In this document: in pieces, positions 31,997 through 44,029 of the stretch
How the letters are laid out: every line of letters starts with the position of its first letter
How positions within the stretch are numbered: position 1 is the first letter of the stretch
Notes under the pieces: model-generated
Told to the model about the DNA's origin: nothing
Databases searched by the model: none
What the model saw: only the letters and a program-made list of their open reading frames with translations
NCBI GenBank assembly: GCA_035623275.1
Contig: DASPTT010000098.1
Location: 1-64,000 of the forward strand
Length of the DNA: 64,000 nt
Direction of reading: 5' to 3'
From: DASPTT01 sp035623275
GTDB lineage: Bacteria; Actinomycetota; Acidimicrobiia; Acidimicrobiales; UBA8190
Translations under genes and position numbers: made by a program

Positions 31997-33886
31997 TCAC
32001 GAAGCTGTCGCGTCGGTTCCCGCGATCGCCACAGGGAGCGACACCCGCGCCACCACGACGTCGCCGCGGTTGCGCAGCGCGGCGGAGAGCACCAGATCCA
32101 ACTGGTTGTGCAGGAAGCGATAGCGGAGACGGTGGGGAAGGACGACAGGGATGAGCACGACGATCTGCTCATCGTGCTCTTGCCGGAGCTCGTCGATGAG
32201 CGCCACGATGGGCTCGACCACCGACGAGTACTCGGTATGCAGCACCCGCAGGGGCACACCGGGGTCCCAGCGCTCCCACAGCTCCTGGAGGTGTCGCGCC
32301 TGGCGCTCGCCCTCGGCGTCGACATGGAGCATGACGGTGACGGCGATCACCTCTTGACCGAGGGACTCCGCCTCGCACAGCGCGTGGCGGGTCAACTGGG
32401 AGACCCGGTTGACCGGCACGATGACGATGGTGCGTTTGCCCACGGGAGGCTCGGGGATGACGTCGATGCCCAGCTCCTGCGCGGCGCGCTCGTAGTACGC
32501 GTGGATCCGAAGGAAGACGAAGATGAAGAGGGGGACGGCGACGACGACCACCCACGCCCCTTCGGTGAACTTGGACACGAGGAAGACCACGGTGGCAAGG
32601 GCGGTCACCACCGCACCCACGCCGTTGACGGTGGCCCGTCGCCGCCAGTGCGGTGGGCGGGTCCGGCGCCAGTGCACGACCAACCCCGTCTGCGACAGCG
32701 TGAAGCCGGTGAAGACACCGATGGCGAACAGCGGGATCAGCGTGTCGGTGTTGCCGGCGACCGCGACGAGCAGGGCCGCGGCCATCAGGGCGAGCGCCCA
32801 GATCCCGTTCGAGAAGACCTGGCGGTCACCCCGCAGCGAGAAGAGGTGCGGCAGGTAGTTGTCGCGCGCCAGGAGGCTCGCCAGGACGGGCAGGCCACCG
32901 AAGGACGTGTTGGCCGCCAGCGCAAGGACGATCGTGATCGTCACCGACACGATGTAGTAGACGGCGCCGCGCCCCACGGCCATGGCCATGATCTGGCTCA
33001 GGACGGTCTGGCCCGAACGGGGACCGATGTGCCACCGGCGCGCCAGCACCGCCAACCCGAGGAGCATCACCCCGAGGATCACGCCGAGCAGCATCTCGGT
33101 GCGCTTGGCGCGCACGGTGCGCGGCTCCTTGAACAACGGGACGCCGTTGGCGATGGCCTCGACGCCCGTGAGGGCGCTGCATCCGGCCGAGAAGGCCTTG
33201 AGGATGAGCAGTACGGTCACCGCCTGGAGGCCGTGGACGGGCACTTGCGACGTGCCCTTCTGCGGTGTGCCCAGGCCGAGCGGGTGGACGAGTCCGACGG
33301 CGAGGATGGCGAGCAGCCCGACGATGAAGACCATCGTGGGCAGCAGGAAGGCGCGTGCGGTCTCGCCGAGCCCTCGGAGGTTCAAGACGGTGATCAGCGC
33401 CAGGATGCCCAGGCAGACCGGCACCGTGGCCCCGGCGAGCCCCGGGAACGCGGAGGTCAGCGCGGCCACGCCGGCCGCGATCGACACGGCCACCGTCAGC
33501 GTGTAGTCGACCACCAGCGACGCTGCGGCCAGGAGCGACGCGCGCGTGCCCAGGTTGGCCCGCGACACCGCGTAGGCCCCGCCGCCGCCGGGGTAGGCGT
33601 CGATCACCTGCCGGTACGAGAAGACGAGGATCGCCAGGAGCCCCACGATGGCCAGCGTCACGGGCAGCACGAGGTGCAGGGCGCCCGCACCCGCCGCGGC
33701 CAGGACGACGAGGATGGCCTCGGGGCCGTAGGCAACGGAGGTCAACGCGTCGAGCGACAGCGCGGAGAGCCCCTCCACGGGGGTGATCTGCTCCTTGGAC
33801 GCCTCGCGTGCCGCCAGCGGCCGGCCGACGAGGAGACGCCACAGCGACCTGCCGGGTCCCGTGACCCGTCCCCGGCGCTCGGCCAT
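31997..33886 (-). CDS. APC superfamily permease, KimA-like (potassium or amino acid uptake)
   Basis: The protein is 629 residues with about 12 hydrophobic helices up to residue ~440 and a soluble C-terminal domain (~450-629) of Usp-like character. The N-terminal GRPLAAREASKEQITPVEGL then LDALTSVAYGPEAILVVL resembles KimA/YdaO of Bacillus, a high-affinity K+ importer, and other APC members; the unwound helix segment GGGGAYAVSRANLG is typical. In Bacillus KimA is controlled by cyclic-di-AMP; no cyclic-di-AMP riboswitch was found in the ~100 bp upstream here. Substrate assignment to K+ is inference from similarity. Confidence 0.82.
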   Translation of the reverse strand: MAERRGRVTGPGRSLWRLLVGRPLAAREASKEQITPVEGLSALSLDALTSVAYGPEAILVVLAAAGAGALHLVLPVTLAIVGLLAILVFSYRQVIDAYPGGGGAYAVSRANLGTRASLLAAASLVVDYTLTVAVSIAAGVAALTSAFPGLAGATVPVCLGILALITVLNLRGLGETARAFLLPTMVFIVGLLAILAVGLVHPLGLGTPQKGTSQVPVHGLQAVTVLLILKAFSAGCSALTGVEAIANGVPLFKEPRTVRAKRTEMLLGVILGVMLLGLAVLARRWHIGPRSGQTVLSQIMAMAVGRGAVYYIVSVTITIVLALAANTSFGGLPVLASLLARDNYLPHLFSLRGDRQVFSNGIWALALMAAALLVAVAGNTDTLIPLFAIGVFTGFTLSQTGLVVHWRRTRPPHWRRRATVNGVGAVVTALATVVFLVSKFTEGAWVVVVAVPLFIFVFLRIHAYYERAAQELGIDVIPEPPVGKRTIVIVPVNRVSQLTRHALCEAESLGQEVIAVTVMLHVDAEGERQARHLQELWERWDPGVPLRVLHTEYSSVVEPIVALIDELRQEHDEQIVVLIPVVLPHRLRYRFLHNQLDLVLSAALRNRGDVVVARVSLPVAIAGTDATAS

Positions 33887-33989
33887 GGGGGCACTCTACG
33901 GGCCCGACCCCGTCGGCGGCGGGGAGCGCGACGACGCGCCCGCCCGGGGGCGCAGCGTGCCGCGGTGAGGGAGGACCGGGCGTCGGCGG

Positions 33990-34469
33990 TCAGGCGAGCA
34001 CGGCCCGCTCGTGCTCGAGGAGCCAGACCTTGCGGTCGAGGCCGCCGCCGTACCCGGTCAGGCTGCCATCGGCGCCGATCACCCGGTGACAGGGCACGAT
34101 GATGGCGACCGGGTTACGGCCGTTCGCCAGCCCCACCGCCCGCGACGCCTTCGGGTTTCCCACCCGCCGGGCGAGCTCTCCGTAGCTGATCGTCTCGCCG
34201 TAGGGGACCTCGCACAGCCCCGCCCACACCTGTCGCTGGAAATCGGTGCCCCGCAGGCCCATGGCGACGTCGAACTCGCGCAGCTCGCCTGCGAAGTAGG
34301 CGCCGAGCTGCTCGACCACGTCCGCGAAGGCGGCGTCGTCGCGCGTCCAGTCCGGCGCGGGAGCGGGCGCGTGGCGCTGGTCGTGCATGTGGACGCCGGT
34401 GAGCACGCCCTCGTCCTTGGTCAGCGTCAGCAGACCGATCGGGCTCTCGATCGTGGTCATCGACGTCAT
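33990..34469 (-). CDS. ogt: Methylated-DNA--protein-cysteine methyltransferase
   Basis: The protein is 159 residues, usual for Ogt. It removes methyl groups from O6-methylguanine by transferring them to its own cysteine. The acceptor motif IVPCHRVIGADGSLTGYGGGL is complete, with the helix-turn-helix region VPYGETISYGELARRVGNPKASRAVGLANGRNP upstream. Its ATG overlaps the end of the Ada-AlkA gene by ATGA, so both alkylation-repair proteins come from one message and are probably induced together. Confidence 0.95.
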   Translation of the reverse strand: MTSMTTIESPIGLLTLTKDEGVLTGVHMHDQRHAPAPAPDWTRDDAAFADVVEQLGAYFAGELREFDVAMGLRGTDFQRQVWAGLCEVPYGETISYGELARRVGNPKASRAVGLANGRNPVAIIVPCHRVIGADGSLTGYGGGLDRKVWLLEHERAVLA

Positions 34470-35956
34470 GCGACCTCCTCGGCCGAAAGCGGCCAGCGGT
34501 TGATGGGGTGGTCGGCCGTCGACCACAGGTACTGCACGGCGTAGGCCCGCCACGGCCGCCACCGCGTCGAATGCGCGCCGAGGGCGCCGCGCGTGGCCGG
34601 CAGGCCCACTGCGGCAGCGGCCCGCCGGACACCGAGGTCGGTGGCGGGAAAGGCGTCCGGATCGCCCAGGGCGCGCATGGCGATCACCTGCGCGGTCCAG
34701 TCGCCCAGTCCGGCCAGGCCCGACAGGACCGTCATAGCCTGGGCTCGGTCGCAGCCCGGGCCCAGGGCGAGCCGGCCCGACCCCAGCGCCTCGGCCACCC
34801 CCACCAGGGTCCGGCGCCGTGCCCGGGGCATCGGCAGCACCGCGTCGCGCAGCGCCTCGGGTGTGGGGAACAGGTGCGTCAGCCCGCCTGCCCGGTCCTC
34901 GACGGGGTCGCCGACGGCGGCGGTGATGCGCCCGGCGACCGTTCTCGCCGCGGCGGTCGAGACCTGCTGGCCGAGCACGGCGCGCAGTGCCAGCTCTCCC
35001 CCGTCCACACACCGGGGGACCCGGCGGCCGGGGGCCTTGGCCACCGTCGGGGCGAGCACCGGATCGGACGCCAGTAGCTCGTCGACGGCTTCCGGGTCGG
35101 CGTCCAGGTCGAGCAGGAACCGGCACCGGGCGATGGCGGATGTGAGGTCGCGCAGGTCCGAGAGGTCCAACCGGCATGCCACGTGGGTCGAGGTCGGCCG
35201 GAGCGCCACAACGGCCGGCCCGTGCGCGAGCCGCAGGGTGCGCCGGTACGCGCCGTGTCGGACCTCCTCCACACCGGGGACCGCCGTGGCCGCCAGGTGC
35301 CCGAAGAGGTTGCCGGGTTCCAGTGGCCGGCGAAACGACAGCCGGAGGTCCAACGTGCCGGCCGGCGGGTCGTCCCCGGCGGTCCCCGCCCGGGTGCGGG
35401 CGCGGGTGCGCAGGTCCGAGGGCGCGGCGGCGAACACGGCGCGCACCGTGTCGTTGAACTGGCGCACGCTCGAGAAGCCGGCGGCGAAGGCAACGTCGGC
35501 CATGGTCAACGTGGTCGTCTCGATGAGCACACGCGCCGTCTGGGCCCGCTGGGCCCGCGCGATCGCCAGAGGCCCCGCCCCCAGCTCGGCGACCAGGAGG
35601 CGCTCGAGCTGGCGGACGCTGTAGCCGAGCCCGGCGGCCAGCCCGGCGACGCCGGCGCGGTCCACCACCCCGTCGGCGATACTGCGCATGGCGCGCGCCA
35701 CCACGTCGGCGCGTGCGTCCCATTCGGGCGATCCCGGCGTGGCGTCGGGGCGGCAGCGCTTGCAGGCCCGGAAGCCGGCCTGCTGGGCGGCGGCCGCCGA
35801 CGCGTAGAAGCGGACGTTCTGGGGTTTGGGCGTGGTCGCCGGACAGCTGGGCCGGCAATAGATCCCCGTCGAGGTCACCGCCGTGAAGAACCACCCGTCG
35901 AAGCGGGGGTCACGAGAGCGCACCGCCCGGTAGCAGCGCTCGAAGTCCTCGATCAC
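34466..35956 (-). CDS. AdaA-AlkA fusion: methylation sensor/activator plus 3-methyladenine DNA glycosylase
   Basis: The protein is 496 residues. Residues 1-~75 are the Ada N-domain, with four zinc cysteines in GIYCRPSC and FRACKRC; the first group accepts methyl from phosphotriesters. An AraC-type helix-turn-helix follows (~85-185; MADVAFAAGFSSVRQFNDTVR). Residues ~195-496 are AlkA: an N-terminal beta domain and the HhH-GPD region LGDWTAQVIAMRALGDPDAFPATDLG containing the catalytic aspartate. The fusion couples damage sensing, transcription activation and base excision, and is common in Actinobacteria. It heads the operon with ogt and is expected to activate its own promoter upstream of 35956. 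Confidence 0.95.
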   Translation of the reverse strand: MIEDFERCYRAVRSRDPRFDGWFFTAVTSTGIYCRPSCPATTPKPQNVRFYASAAAAQQAGFRACKRCRPDATPGSPEWDARADVVARAMRSIADGVVDRAGVAGLAAGLGYSVRQLERLLVAELGAGPLAIARAQRAQTARVLIETTTLTMADVAFAAGFSSVRQFNDTVRAVFAAAPSDLRTRARTRAGTAGDDPPAGTLDLRLSFRRPLEPGNLFGHLAATAVPGVEEVRHGAYRRTLRLAHGPAVVALRPTSTHVACRLDLSDLRDLTSAIARCRFLLDLDADPEAVDELLASDPVLAPTVAKAPGRRVPRCVDGGELALRAVLGQQVSTAAARTVAGRITAAVGDPVEDRAGGLTHLFPTPEALRDAVLPMPRARRRTLVGVAEALGSGRLALGPGCDRAQAMTVLSGLAGLGDWTAQVIAMRALGDPDAFPATDLGVRRAAAAVGLPATRGALGAHSTRWRPWRAYAVQYLWSTADHPINRWPLSAEEVA

Positions 35957-36022
35957 CCCGCCAGTCTGGCCCAGCCCGAGTGGGGGGTCTGGCGGATTTC
36001 CGACATGGTGGTCGCGCCGCCT

Positions 36023-36511
36023 TCAGCCGCCGTCCGAGGCCCTGCGCATGTGCTCGAGCCCGCGGTTGACCGCCGCCGTGATGATCCGATCGTTGTCCCG
36101 GGAGACGAACCGGTGGACACGGCGCTCGAGGAGCAACCGGAGCACGGGGTTGAAGGCGTGGTAGGTCTCGCGGAAGTGGATGCGGGTGCGGCCGTCGCCC
36201 AGGTCCTCGAGACGGGTCCGGCCCTCGGCTCTCGACCACAGCGGCTTGCCGACCGCGTCGTACTTCCACGACTCCACGGGGGTGACCTCGGTCAGCCACT
36301 CCCAGGAGTGGCCGATGCCCCCGGTGCACAGATAGCGCGGCACGCGGAAGGTGCAGTGCCGGATCAGGCCCTCGCCCGTCGCGTCCCCGGGGTGGAGGAT
36401 CTCGATCCCCACCCCGTCGTGCATCTGCGTGGCCGGCCGCCGGGCCCAGAACAACGCCCACACTTCGGCCGGCGTCCCCTCGACCTCGACTGCGTACTCG
36501 TGGACCTGCAC
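36023..36511 (-). CDS. SRPBCC/START-like ligand-binding protein
   Basis: The protein is 162 residues, the size of one helix-grip domain. VQVHEYAVEVEGTPAEVWALFW at the start is the classic first strand and helix of polyketide cyclase/dehydrase-like SRPBCC proteins, and a long C-terminal helix (DRIITAAVNRGLEHMRRA) closes the cavity. GTG at 36511 begins five bases after the nitroreductase stop, so the two form a transcription unit. The ligand is not predictable. Confidence 0.78.
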   Translation of the reverse strand: MQVHEYAVEVEGTPAEVWALFWARRPATQMHDGVGIEILHPGDATGEGLIRHCTFRVPRYLCTGGIGHSWEWLTEVTPVESWKYDAVGKPLWSRAEGRTRLEDLGDGRTRIHFRETYHAFNPVLRLLLERRVHRFVSRDNDRIITAAVNRGLEHMRRASDGG

Positions 36512-36516
36512 GGGCG

Positions 36517-37170
36517 CTACCGCCCGGCGGCGCCCGGGAGCGGGGTCCCGAACGTTTCGGCGAAGGCGTGGTCGGCCAGGGGTTCGCGCCGCGGCGGGCC
36601 CGACGCGCGCGCGGGTCGCCCCAGGGGAACCACGGCGACGGGCCGCACCCCGGCGGGCAGGCCCACGAGCTCGCCGAGCTCCTCGCCGAAGAGCGTGGGC
36701 AGCGTGGTGAGCGCCGAGCCGAGGCCGAGCGCGGTGGCGGCGAGCAAGAGGTTCTGCACCGCCGGGTAGATCGACGCCCCGATCACGCCGGCCGCGGTGC
36801 GCCCGGTGTCGGCGCCCACGACCACGAGGACGGGAGCCTCCGCCACGCCGCCGACGGCGCCGCGGTCCACGTCCTCGAGCAGGCCCGGCGCCAGGCGCCC
36901 CGCCGAGTGGGCACGCCCGCCCTCCTCCCAGGCGCGACGGGTCAGGGCGCCGATGGCGGCCCGGCGATCGGGGTCGCGCACGACGACGAACACCCACGGC
37001 TGGCTGTTCTCCGCGCTCGGCGCCCGCGTCGCCGCCTCCAGGACCCGGACGACGAGTGGCTCCGGTACCGCATCGGGAAGGAACCGGCGGCACGCCCGCT
37101 GGCGGTGCGCGACGTCGAAGAACCGGTCCGACGGCGTGGACGCGCCTGCAGCTCCCGCTTCCTCGGGCAC
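36517..37170 (-). CDS. Nitroreductase family FMN protein
   Basis: The protein is 217 residues. The FMN-binding N-terminus (HRQRACRRFLPDAVPEP, then ATRAPSAENSQPWVFVVV) and the C-terminal PAVQNLLLAATALGLGSALTTLP and PVAVVPLGRP are complete nitroreductase marks. GTG at 37170 is preferred; in-frame sequence up to a TTG at 37251 lacks domain content. Substrates of this group range from nitroaromatics to F420-linked or BluB-like reactions, and a choice cannot be made here. Confidence 0.83.
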   Translation of the reverse strand: MPEEAGAAGASTPSDRFFDVAHRQRACRRFLPDAVPEPLVVRVLEAATRAPSAENSQPWVFVVVRDPDRRAAIGALTRRAWEEGGRAHSAGRLAPGLLEDVDRGAVGGVAEAPVLVVVGADTGRTAAGVIGASIYPAVQNLLLAATALGLGSALTTLPTLFGEELGELVGLPAGVRPVAVVPLGRPARASGPPRREPLADHAFAETFGTPLPGAAGR

Positions 37171-37268
37171 GGGCCCCACCCTATCGACGGCAAGGGCGGC
37201 CCCTCGGGCCGAGCCGGTCGCACGACCGTTGTGCACGGTGGCGGCCGGCAACTACCCTCCCTCAGGCC

Positions 37269-38039
37269 ATGTCCGACCTCTTCGCCGTCGCCGGGAAGAC
37301 CGCCCTGGTGACCGGCGGCTCGCGCGGTATCGGCAGGATGATCGCCGCCGGATACGTCGACGCCGGCGCCAAGGTCTACATCTCGTCCCGGGACGCCGAC
37401 GCGTGCGCACGGACCGCCGCCGAGCTCGGCGCTCGCGGCGAGTGCGTGGCCCTCCCGGCCAACCTGGCCAGCGAAGACGGCTGCCGCGCGCTGGCCGACG
37501 AGCTGTTCGGGCGCGAGGACCGGCTCGACGTCCTGGTCAACAACGCCGGCAACACCTGGGGCGCGCCCCTGGAGGACTTCGACGAGGCGGCGTGGGAGCG
37601 CGTCCTGTCGCTCAACGTCAAGGGGGTGTTCCACACGACCAAGTTCCTCCTGCCCCTGCTCGAGGCGGCCGCCACCAACGACGACCCGGCGCGGGTCATC
37701 AACATCGGCTCGATCGACGGCATCCACGTCCCGGTGCTCGAGACCTACTCGTATTCCGCCTCCAAGGCCGCCGTGCACCAGCTCACCCGCCACCTGGCCC
37801 GGCGTCTGGCCCCCAGGATCACGGTGAACGCCATCGCGCCGGGGCCCTTCGAGTCGAAGATGATGGCGGCGACGCTGGAGGCCTTCGGCGAGCAGATCGC
37901 CGCGTCCGCCCCCCTTCGACGCATCGGACGCCCCGACGACATGGCCGGTGCCGCGATCTACCTGGCGTCGCGTGCCGGGGCGTACCTCACGGGGGCGATC
38001 ATCCCCGTCGACGGCGGCATCGCCACCGTCGGCACCTGA
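37269..38039 (+). CDS. SDR family oxidoreductase
   Basis: The protein is 256 residues, a classical short-chain dehydrogenase. The cofactor motif is TGGSRGIG, NNAG is present, and the catalytic set is S (INIGS), Y-x3-K (YSYSASK), followed by IAPGPFESKM. The late PVDGGIATVG is typical of FabG-like and gluconate or rhamnose-related members. It is 15 bp upstream of the MDR reductase, with which it likely forms an operon acting on a carbonyl or enoyl substrate. Confidence 0.93.
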   Translation: MSDLFAVAGKTALVTGGSRGIGRMIAAGYVDAGAKVYISSRDADACARTAAELGARGECVALPANLASEDGCRALADELFGREDRLDVLVNNAGNTWGAPLEDFDEAAWERVLSLNVKGVFHTTKFLLPLLEAAATNDDPARVINIGSIDGIHVPVLETYSYSASKAAVHQLTRHLARRLAPRITVNAIAPGPFESKMMAATLEAFGEQIAASAPLRRIGRPDDMAGAAIYLASRAGAYLTGAIIPVDGGIATVGT

Positions 38040-38054
38040 CCGGGAGCGAGCACC

Positions 38055-39059
38055 ATGGCCGAGACCAACCGCCGCGTCCTCCTCGCCCGGCGACCGTCGG
38101 GCATGGTCGACGCCACCACGACCGGCATGGCGGAGGAACCCGTGCCCCGGCCGGGTGCCGGCGAGGCGCTCGTGCGCGTGCGCTACCTGTCGATCGACCC
38201 CACCATTCGCACGTGGATGAACGACGCCCCGGGCTACCTCCCGCCCATCGCGCTGGGCGACGTGGTCCGAAGCCCCGGTGTCGGCGAGATCATCGAGTCG
38301 AACACCGAGCGCTACGCGGTGGGCGACGTCGTCTACGGCATGACCGGGTGGCAGGACTACACGATCGCCGACGGGGGCACCCGGGTCATGCAGGTCATCC
38401 CGCCCGGCGTCACCCCCGAGCTCGCCCTCAACCTCCTCGGGATGAACGGCATGACCGCCTACTTCGGGCTCCTCGACGTGGGCGCCATGCGGCCGGGCGA
38501 CACGGTGGTGGTCTCGGGTGCTGCCGGTGCCACAGGGTGCATCGTCGGGCAGATCGCGAAGCTCAAGGGGGCGGGGAGGGTCGTGGGCATCGCCGGCACG
38601 GACGCCAAGTGCGGGTGGATCGTCGACGAGCTCGGGTTCGACGCCGCCGTCAACTACCGCGACGAGGACGTTGCCGGCCGGCTGCGTGCCGAGTGCCCCA
38701 AGGGCATCGACCTGTACTTCGACAACGTCGGAGGTGAGATCCTCGACATCTGCCTGGCACAGCTCGCCATGCACGGCCGGGTGGTGCTGTGCGGCGCCAT
38801 CTCGCAGTACAACGTGGCGCGGCCCGTCGGGCCCGCGAACTACCTCAACCTGCTGATCAAGCGCGGGCGCATGGAGGGGTTCATCATCATCGACTACCTC
38901 GACCGCATGGCCGAGGCGCAGGCCGAGATGTTCGGCTGGGTCGTCGAGGGCAGGATCCGCTCGACCGAGCACGTCGTCGAGGGCCTCGACCGTGCGCCCG
39001 ACGCCCTGAACCTGCTCTTCACCGGCGGGAACACCGGCAAGGTCATCGTCCGGCTCTAG
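38055..39059 (+). CDS. NADP-dependent medium-chain oxidoreductase (leukotriene B4 dehydrogenase/CurA-like)
   Basis: The protein is 334 residues, lacking zinc ligands. It belongs to the MDR group that reduces alpha,beta-double bonds. Characteristic segments are LSIDPTIRTWMNDAPGYLPPI, the Rossmann stretch VVSGAAGATGCIVGQIAKLKG, IDLYFDNVGGEILD and CGAISQYN. The ATG follows 15 bp after the SDR stop. Combined with the SDR, a two-step reduction pathway is plausible. Confidence 0.92.
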   Translation: MAETNRRVLLARRPSGMVDATTTGMAEEPVPRPGAGEALVRVRYLSIDPTIRTWMNDAPGYLPPIALGDVVRSPGVGEIIESNTERYAVGDVVYGMTGWQDYTIADGGTRVMQVIPPGVTPELALNLLGMNGMTAYFGLLDVGAMRPGDTVVVSGAAGATGCIVGQIAKLKGAGRVVGIAGTDAKCGWIVDELGFDAAVNYRDEDVAGRLRAECPKGIDLYFDNVGGEILDICLAQLAMHGRVVLCGAISQYNVARPVGPANYLNLLIKRGRMEGFIIIDYLDRMAEAQAEMFGWVVEGRIRSTEHVVEGLDRAPDALNLLFTGGNTGKVIVRL

Positions 39060-39068
39060 CTGGGGCGC

Positions 39069-39800
39069 CTAGGGCCGCGCCGGCGGCCCCGGTTGGTCGT
39101 CGAACCAGTCCCACTGCCAGGGCGTGATGGTCTCGAAGGGCCCGGCGAAGGCGACGGGGCCGCCGAATGGCGAGCGCGGGCCCGTGACGAGCGCGGCGAG
39201 GGCACCGGCCGTCTCCAGCACCGGCGCGTCGAGGTAGCAGAGGGTGATCCGGCGGTCACCCGGGCGCCAGCCCGCGGCATGCGGCGAGGGCGTGGCCACG
39301 AACACCCAGGCGCCGGCCACGCCGGGCAGGTCGACCAGGACGTCGAGGTCCACCGGCGGGATCCCCGAGGCGCGCTCCTCGACCACCGTGTAGACGCCCA
39401 GGTGGGGCCGGAGCGGCACGACGCCGGGAGAGACCCGCACCCGTTCGGCCGCCGTACGCGCCGCGATGTCGAAGGGGCCCGAGAGGTGCGACCGGCGGGG
39501 GGCGAAGAAGCGGTCCCGGTCGTGCAGCGTCCGGGCCAGCGCTGCGAACGCGGCAAGCGTGTCCTCCACCGGCGGGCCCATGAGGTAGAGCGTCAGGTAG
39601 TGGGCACCCTCGGCCCACGGGGCCACCACGGCCCGCGCCGCCTGGCAGGCGGGGGTGGCGACCCACCGCTGCCCGTGCGCCACGCCCGGGATCGAGTACT
39701 GCTCTGGCATGTGGTCCAGCTGGTGCCACTCGTTGTAGGCCCGCTGGGCCCGGGGGTCGGTCACCTCCGAGAACGAGAAGAACCCGATGGTCGCCTGCAT
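39069..39800 (-). CDS. Hypothetical protein, two-repeat dimeric alpha/beta-barrel-like
   Basis: The protein is 243 residues without signal peptide or membrane helix. The N-terminal half contains NEWHQLDHMPEQYSIPGV and GQRWVA, the pattern seen in EthD/DUF-type dimeric alpha-beta barrels (HxxxH/MPE loop); the second half (~125-243) repeats a similar size with strands VVPLRPHLGVYTVVEE and ITLCYLDAPVLE. Function is unknown. It converges on the MDR gene, 10 bp apart. Confidence 0.65.
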   Translation of the reverse strand: MQATIGFFSFSEVTDPRAQRAYNEWHQLDHMPEQYSIPGVAHGQRWVATPACQAARAVVAPWAEGAHYLTLYLMGPPVEDTLAAFAALARTLHDRDRFFAPRRSHLSGPFDIAARTAAERVRVSPGVVPLRPHLGVYTVVEERASGIPPVDLDVLVDLPGVAGAWVFVATPSPHAAGWRPGDRRITLCYLDAPVLETAGALAALVTGPRSPFGGPVAFAGPFETITPWQWDWFDDQPGPPARP

Positions 39801-39878
39801 GGGGGTGCACGCTACGGGTTCGGGGCCCGCGGTGGGGACCGCGCCCGGCGGCGGGGGGCCGCACGCGAGACTCGCCGG

Positions 39879-41342
39879 ATGCACCAGCGTGCGGGCCGGC
39901 AGGCCGTCGCCGTCGTCGCCGTCGTCGCGCTCGGGGCCCTGGCCGCCTGCGGGTCGTCCGCGGAGCCCAACGCCGGACATGGCGCCCGGACGACGTCCCC
40001 GGCTCGCACCACGACGGTCGCGCCGACCACGACGACCGTCGCGCCGACCACCACGACCGCGCCCTCGGGCACGGGCTGGACGACCTACGGCGGCGGTGTC
40101 GATCGCCGCTCGTCGGTGTCCGCGCCGGCATTCGTCCGCGCCCCGAGCGCCGTGTGGACGTCTCCTTCGCTCGACGGCGCCGTCTACGGCCAGCCACTGG
40201 TCTACGGCGGGACCGTCCTCGTCGCCACGGAGAACGACACCGTCTACGGCCTCGACGAGACGAGCGGCGCCATCACGTGGTCGGTGCACCTCGGGACCCC
40301 GATGCCCGCGGGCGACGCACCCTGCGGGGACATCGCGCCCACCATCGGGGTCACCTCGACGATGGTGCTCGACCCGGCCAGCGGCACCGTCTTCGCCTCG
40401 GCCGCCGTCGTCGCCGGCGGCGCGGTGCGCCACGACCTGGTGGCCGTGTCGACGCGCACCCACCAGGTGCTGTGGACGCTCGATCTCGACCAACCCGGCT
40501 GGTCGGCGCCGGCACAGCTGCAGCGGGCAGCGCTGGCCCTCAGCGCCGGCCGGATCCTCGTCGGGTTCGGCGGCAACTACGGCGACTGCGGGGCGTACAA
40601 CGGATGGGTCGTCTCCGCCCCCGAGTCGGGGACCGGCCCCCTTGCCGTCTACCGCGTGCCCACGGCGCGCGAAGGGGCCGTGTGGGCGCCCGGCGGCGTC
40701 ACCGTCGACAGCACGGGCACGATCTTCGCCGCCACGGGCAACGGCAGCGCCGGGCCGGGACAGGCCTTCGACCACGGGAACGCGGTGATCGCGCTGACAC
40801 CGGCGATGGGCGAGCTCGGGTTCTTCGCCCCGGCCGACTGGGCCCAGGACAACGCATCCGACGCCGACCTCGGCTCCACCGCGCCGATCGCCCTCGGCGA
40901 CGGCCGGCTCTTCATCGTCGGCAAGCAGGCCACCGCCTTCCTCCTGAGCGCCGCCGCGCTCGGGGGCATCGGCCATCCCCTGGCCTCCCTGGGCCTGTGC
41001 AACTCGCGGGGCGCGAACGCCTTCGACGGCTCGAGCGCCTTCGTGGTGTGCACCGACGACGGCACGCTGGTGCAGGTGGTCATCGGCACCGGCAACACCA
41101 TGGCGCGGGGCTGGACCTGGCACTCCCCGACCGGTGGTGCCGGCTCGCCGACGGTCGCGGGCGGCGTCGTCTGGTCGGTGGACCCCGGTGCGTCGGTCCT
41201 GTACGGGGTGGACGAGGGCAACGGCACCACGCGCTACGCGATCCCGCTGCGGACGGGGACGCCGACGCACTTCGCGGCCGCGGCCTACGCGGACGGGCTC
41301 CTCGTCGTGGCGGGCACCCAGGCGGTCGAAGCCCTGCGCTGA
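39879..41342 (+). CDS. Lipoprotein with PQQ-like beta-propeller
   Basis: The protein is 487 residues. A lipoprotein signal ends at LAACGSS (cysteine ~24). A Thr-rich linker with repeats of VAPTTTT (~40-60) leads to a propeller-like repeat domain in which YGGTVLVATENDTVYGLDETSGAITW and GGVVWSVDPGASVLYGVDEGNGTTRY show the PQQ/YVTN-like blade pattern with aspartates at blade ends. It would face the outside and bind protein or sugar; a PQQ cofactor is not established. The start is 15 bases upstream from aconitase's end-to-end arrangement: its stop lies 14 bp before acnA. Confidence 0.82.
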   Translation: MHQRAGRQAVAVVAVVALGALAACGSSAEPNAGHGARTTSPARTTTVAPTTTTVAPTTTTAPSGTGWTTYGGGVDRRSSVSAPAFVRAPSAVWTSPSLDGAVYGQPLVYGGTVLVATENDTVYGLDETSGAITWSVHLGTPMPAGDAPCGDIAPTIGVTSTMVLDPASGTVFASAAVVAGGAVRHDLVAVSTRTHQVLWTLDLDQPGWSAPAQLQRAALALSAGRILVGFGGNYGDCGAYNGWVVSAPESGTGPLAVYRVPTAREGAVWAPGGVTVDSTGTIFAATGNGSAGPGQAFDHGNAVIALTPAMGELGFFAPADWAQDNASDADLGSTAPIALGDGRLFIVGKQATAFLLSAAALGGIGHPLASLGLCNSRGANAFDGSSAFVVCTDDGTLVQVVIGTGNTMARGWTWHSPTGGAGSPTVAGGVVWSVDPGASVLYGVDEGNGTTRYAIPLRTGTPTHFAAAAYADGLLVVAGTQAVEALR

Positions 41343-41356
41343 GGCAGAATGGGCCC

Positions 41357-44001
<2,645 letters not shown>

Positions 44002-44029
<28 letters not shown>

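Noticed and set aside
33887..33989. Cyclic-di-AMP (ydaO) riboswitch before the KimA-like gene
   Set aside because: The ~100 bp available shows none of the conserved aptamer segments.
39093..39878. N-terminal extension of the beta-propeller lipoprotein frame
   Set aside because: The upstream portion is antisense to a supported gene and the lipoprotein signal begins at 39879.
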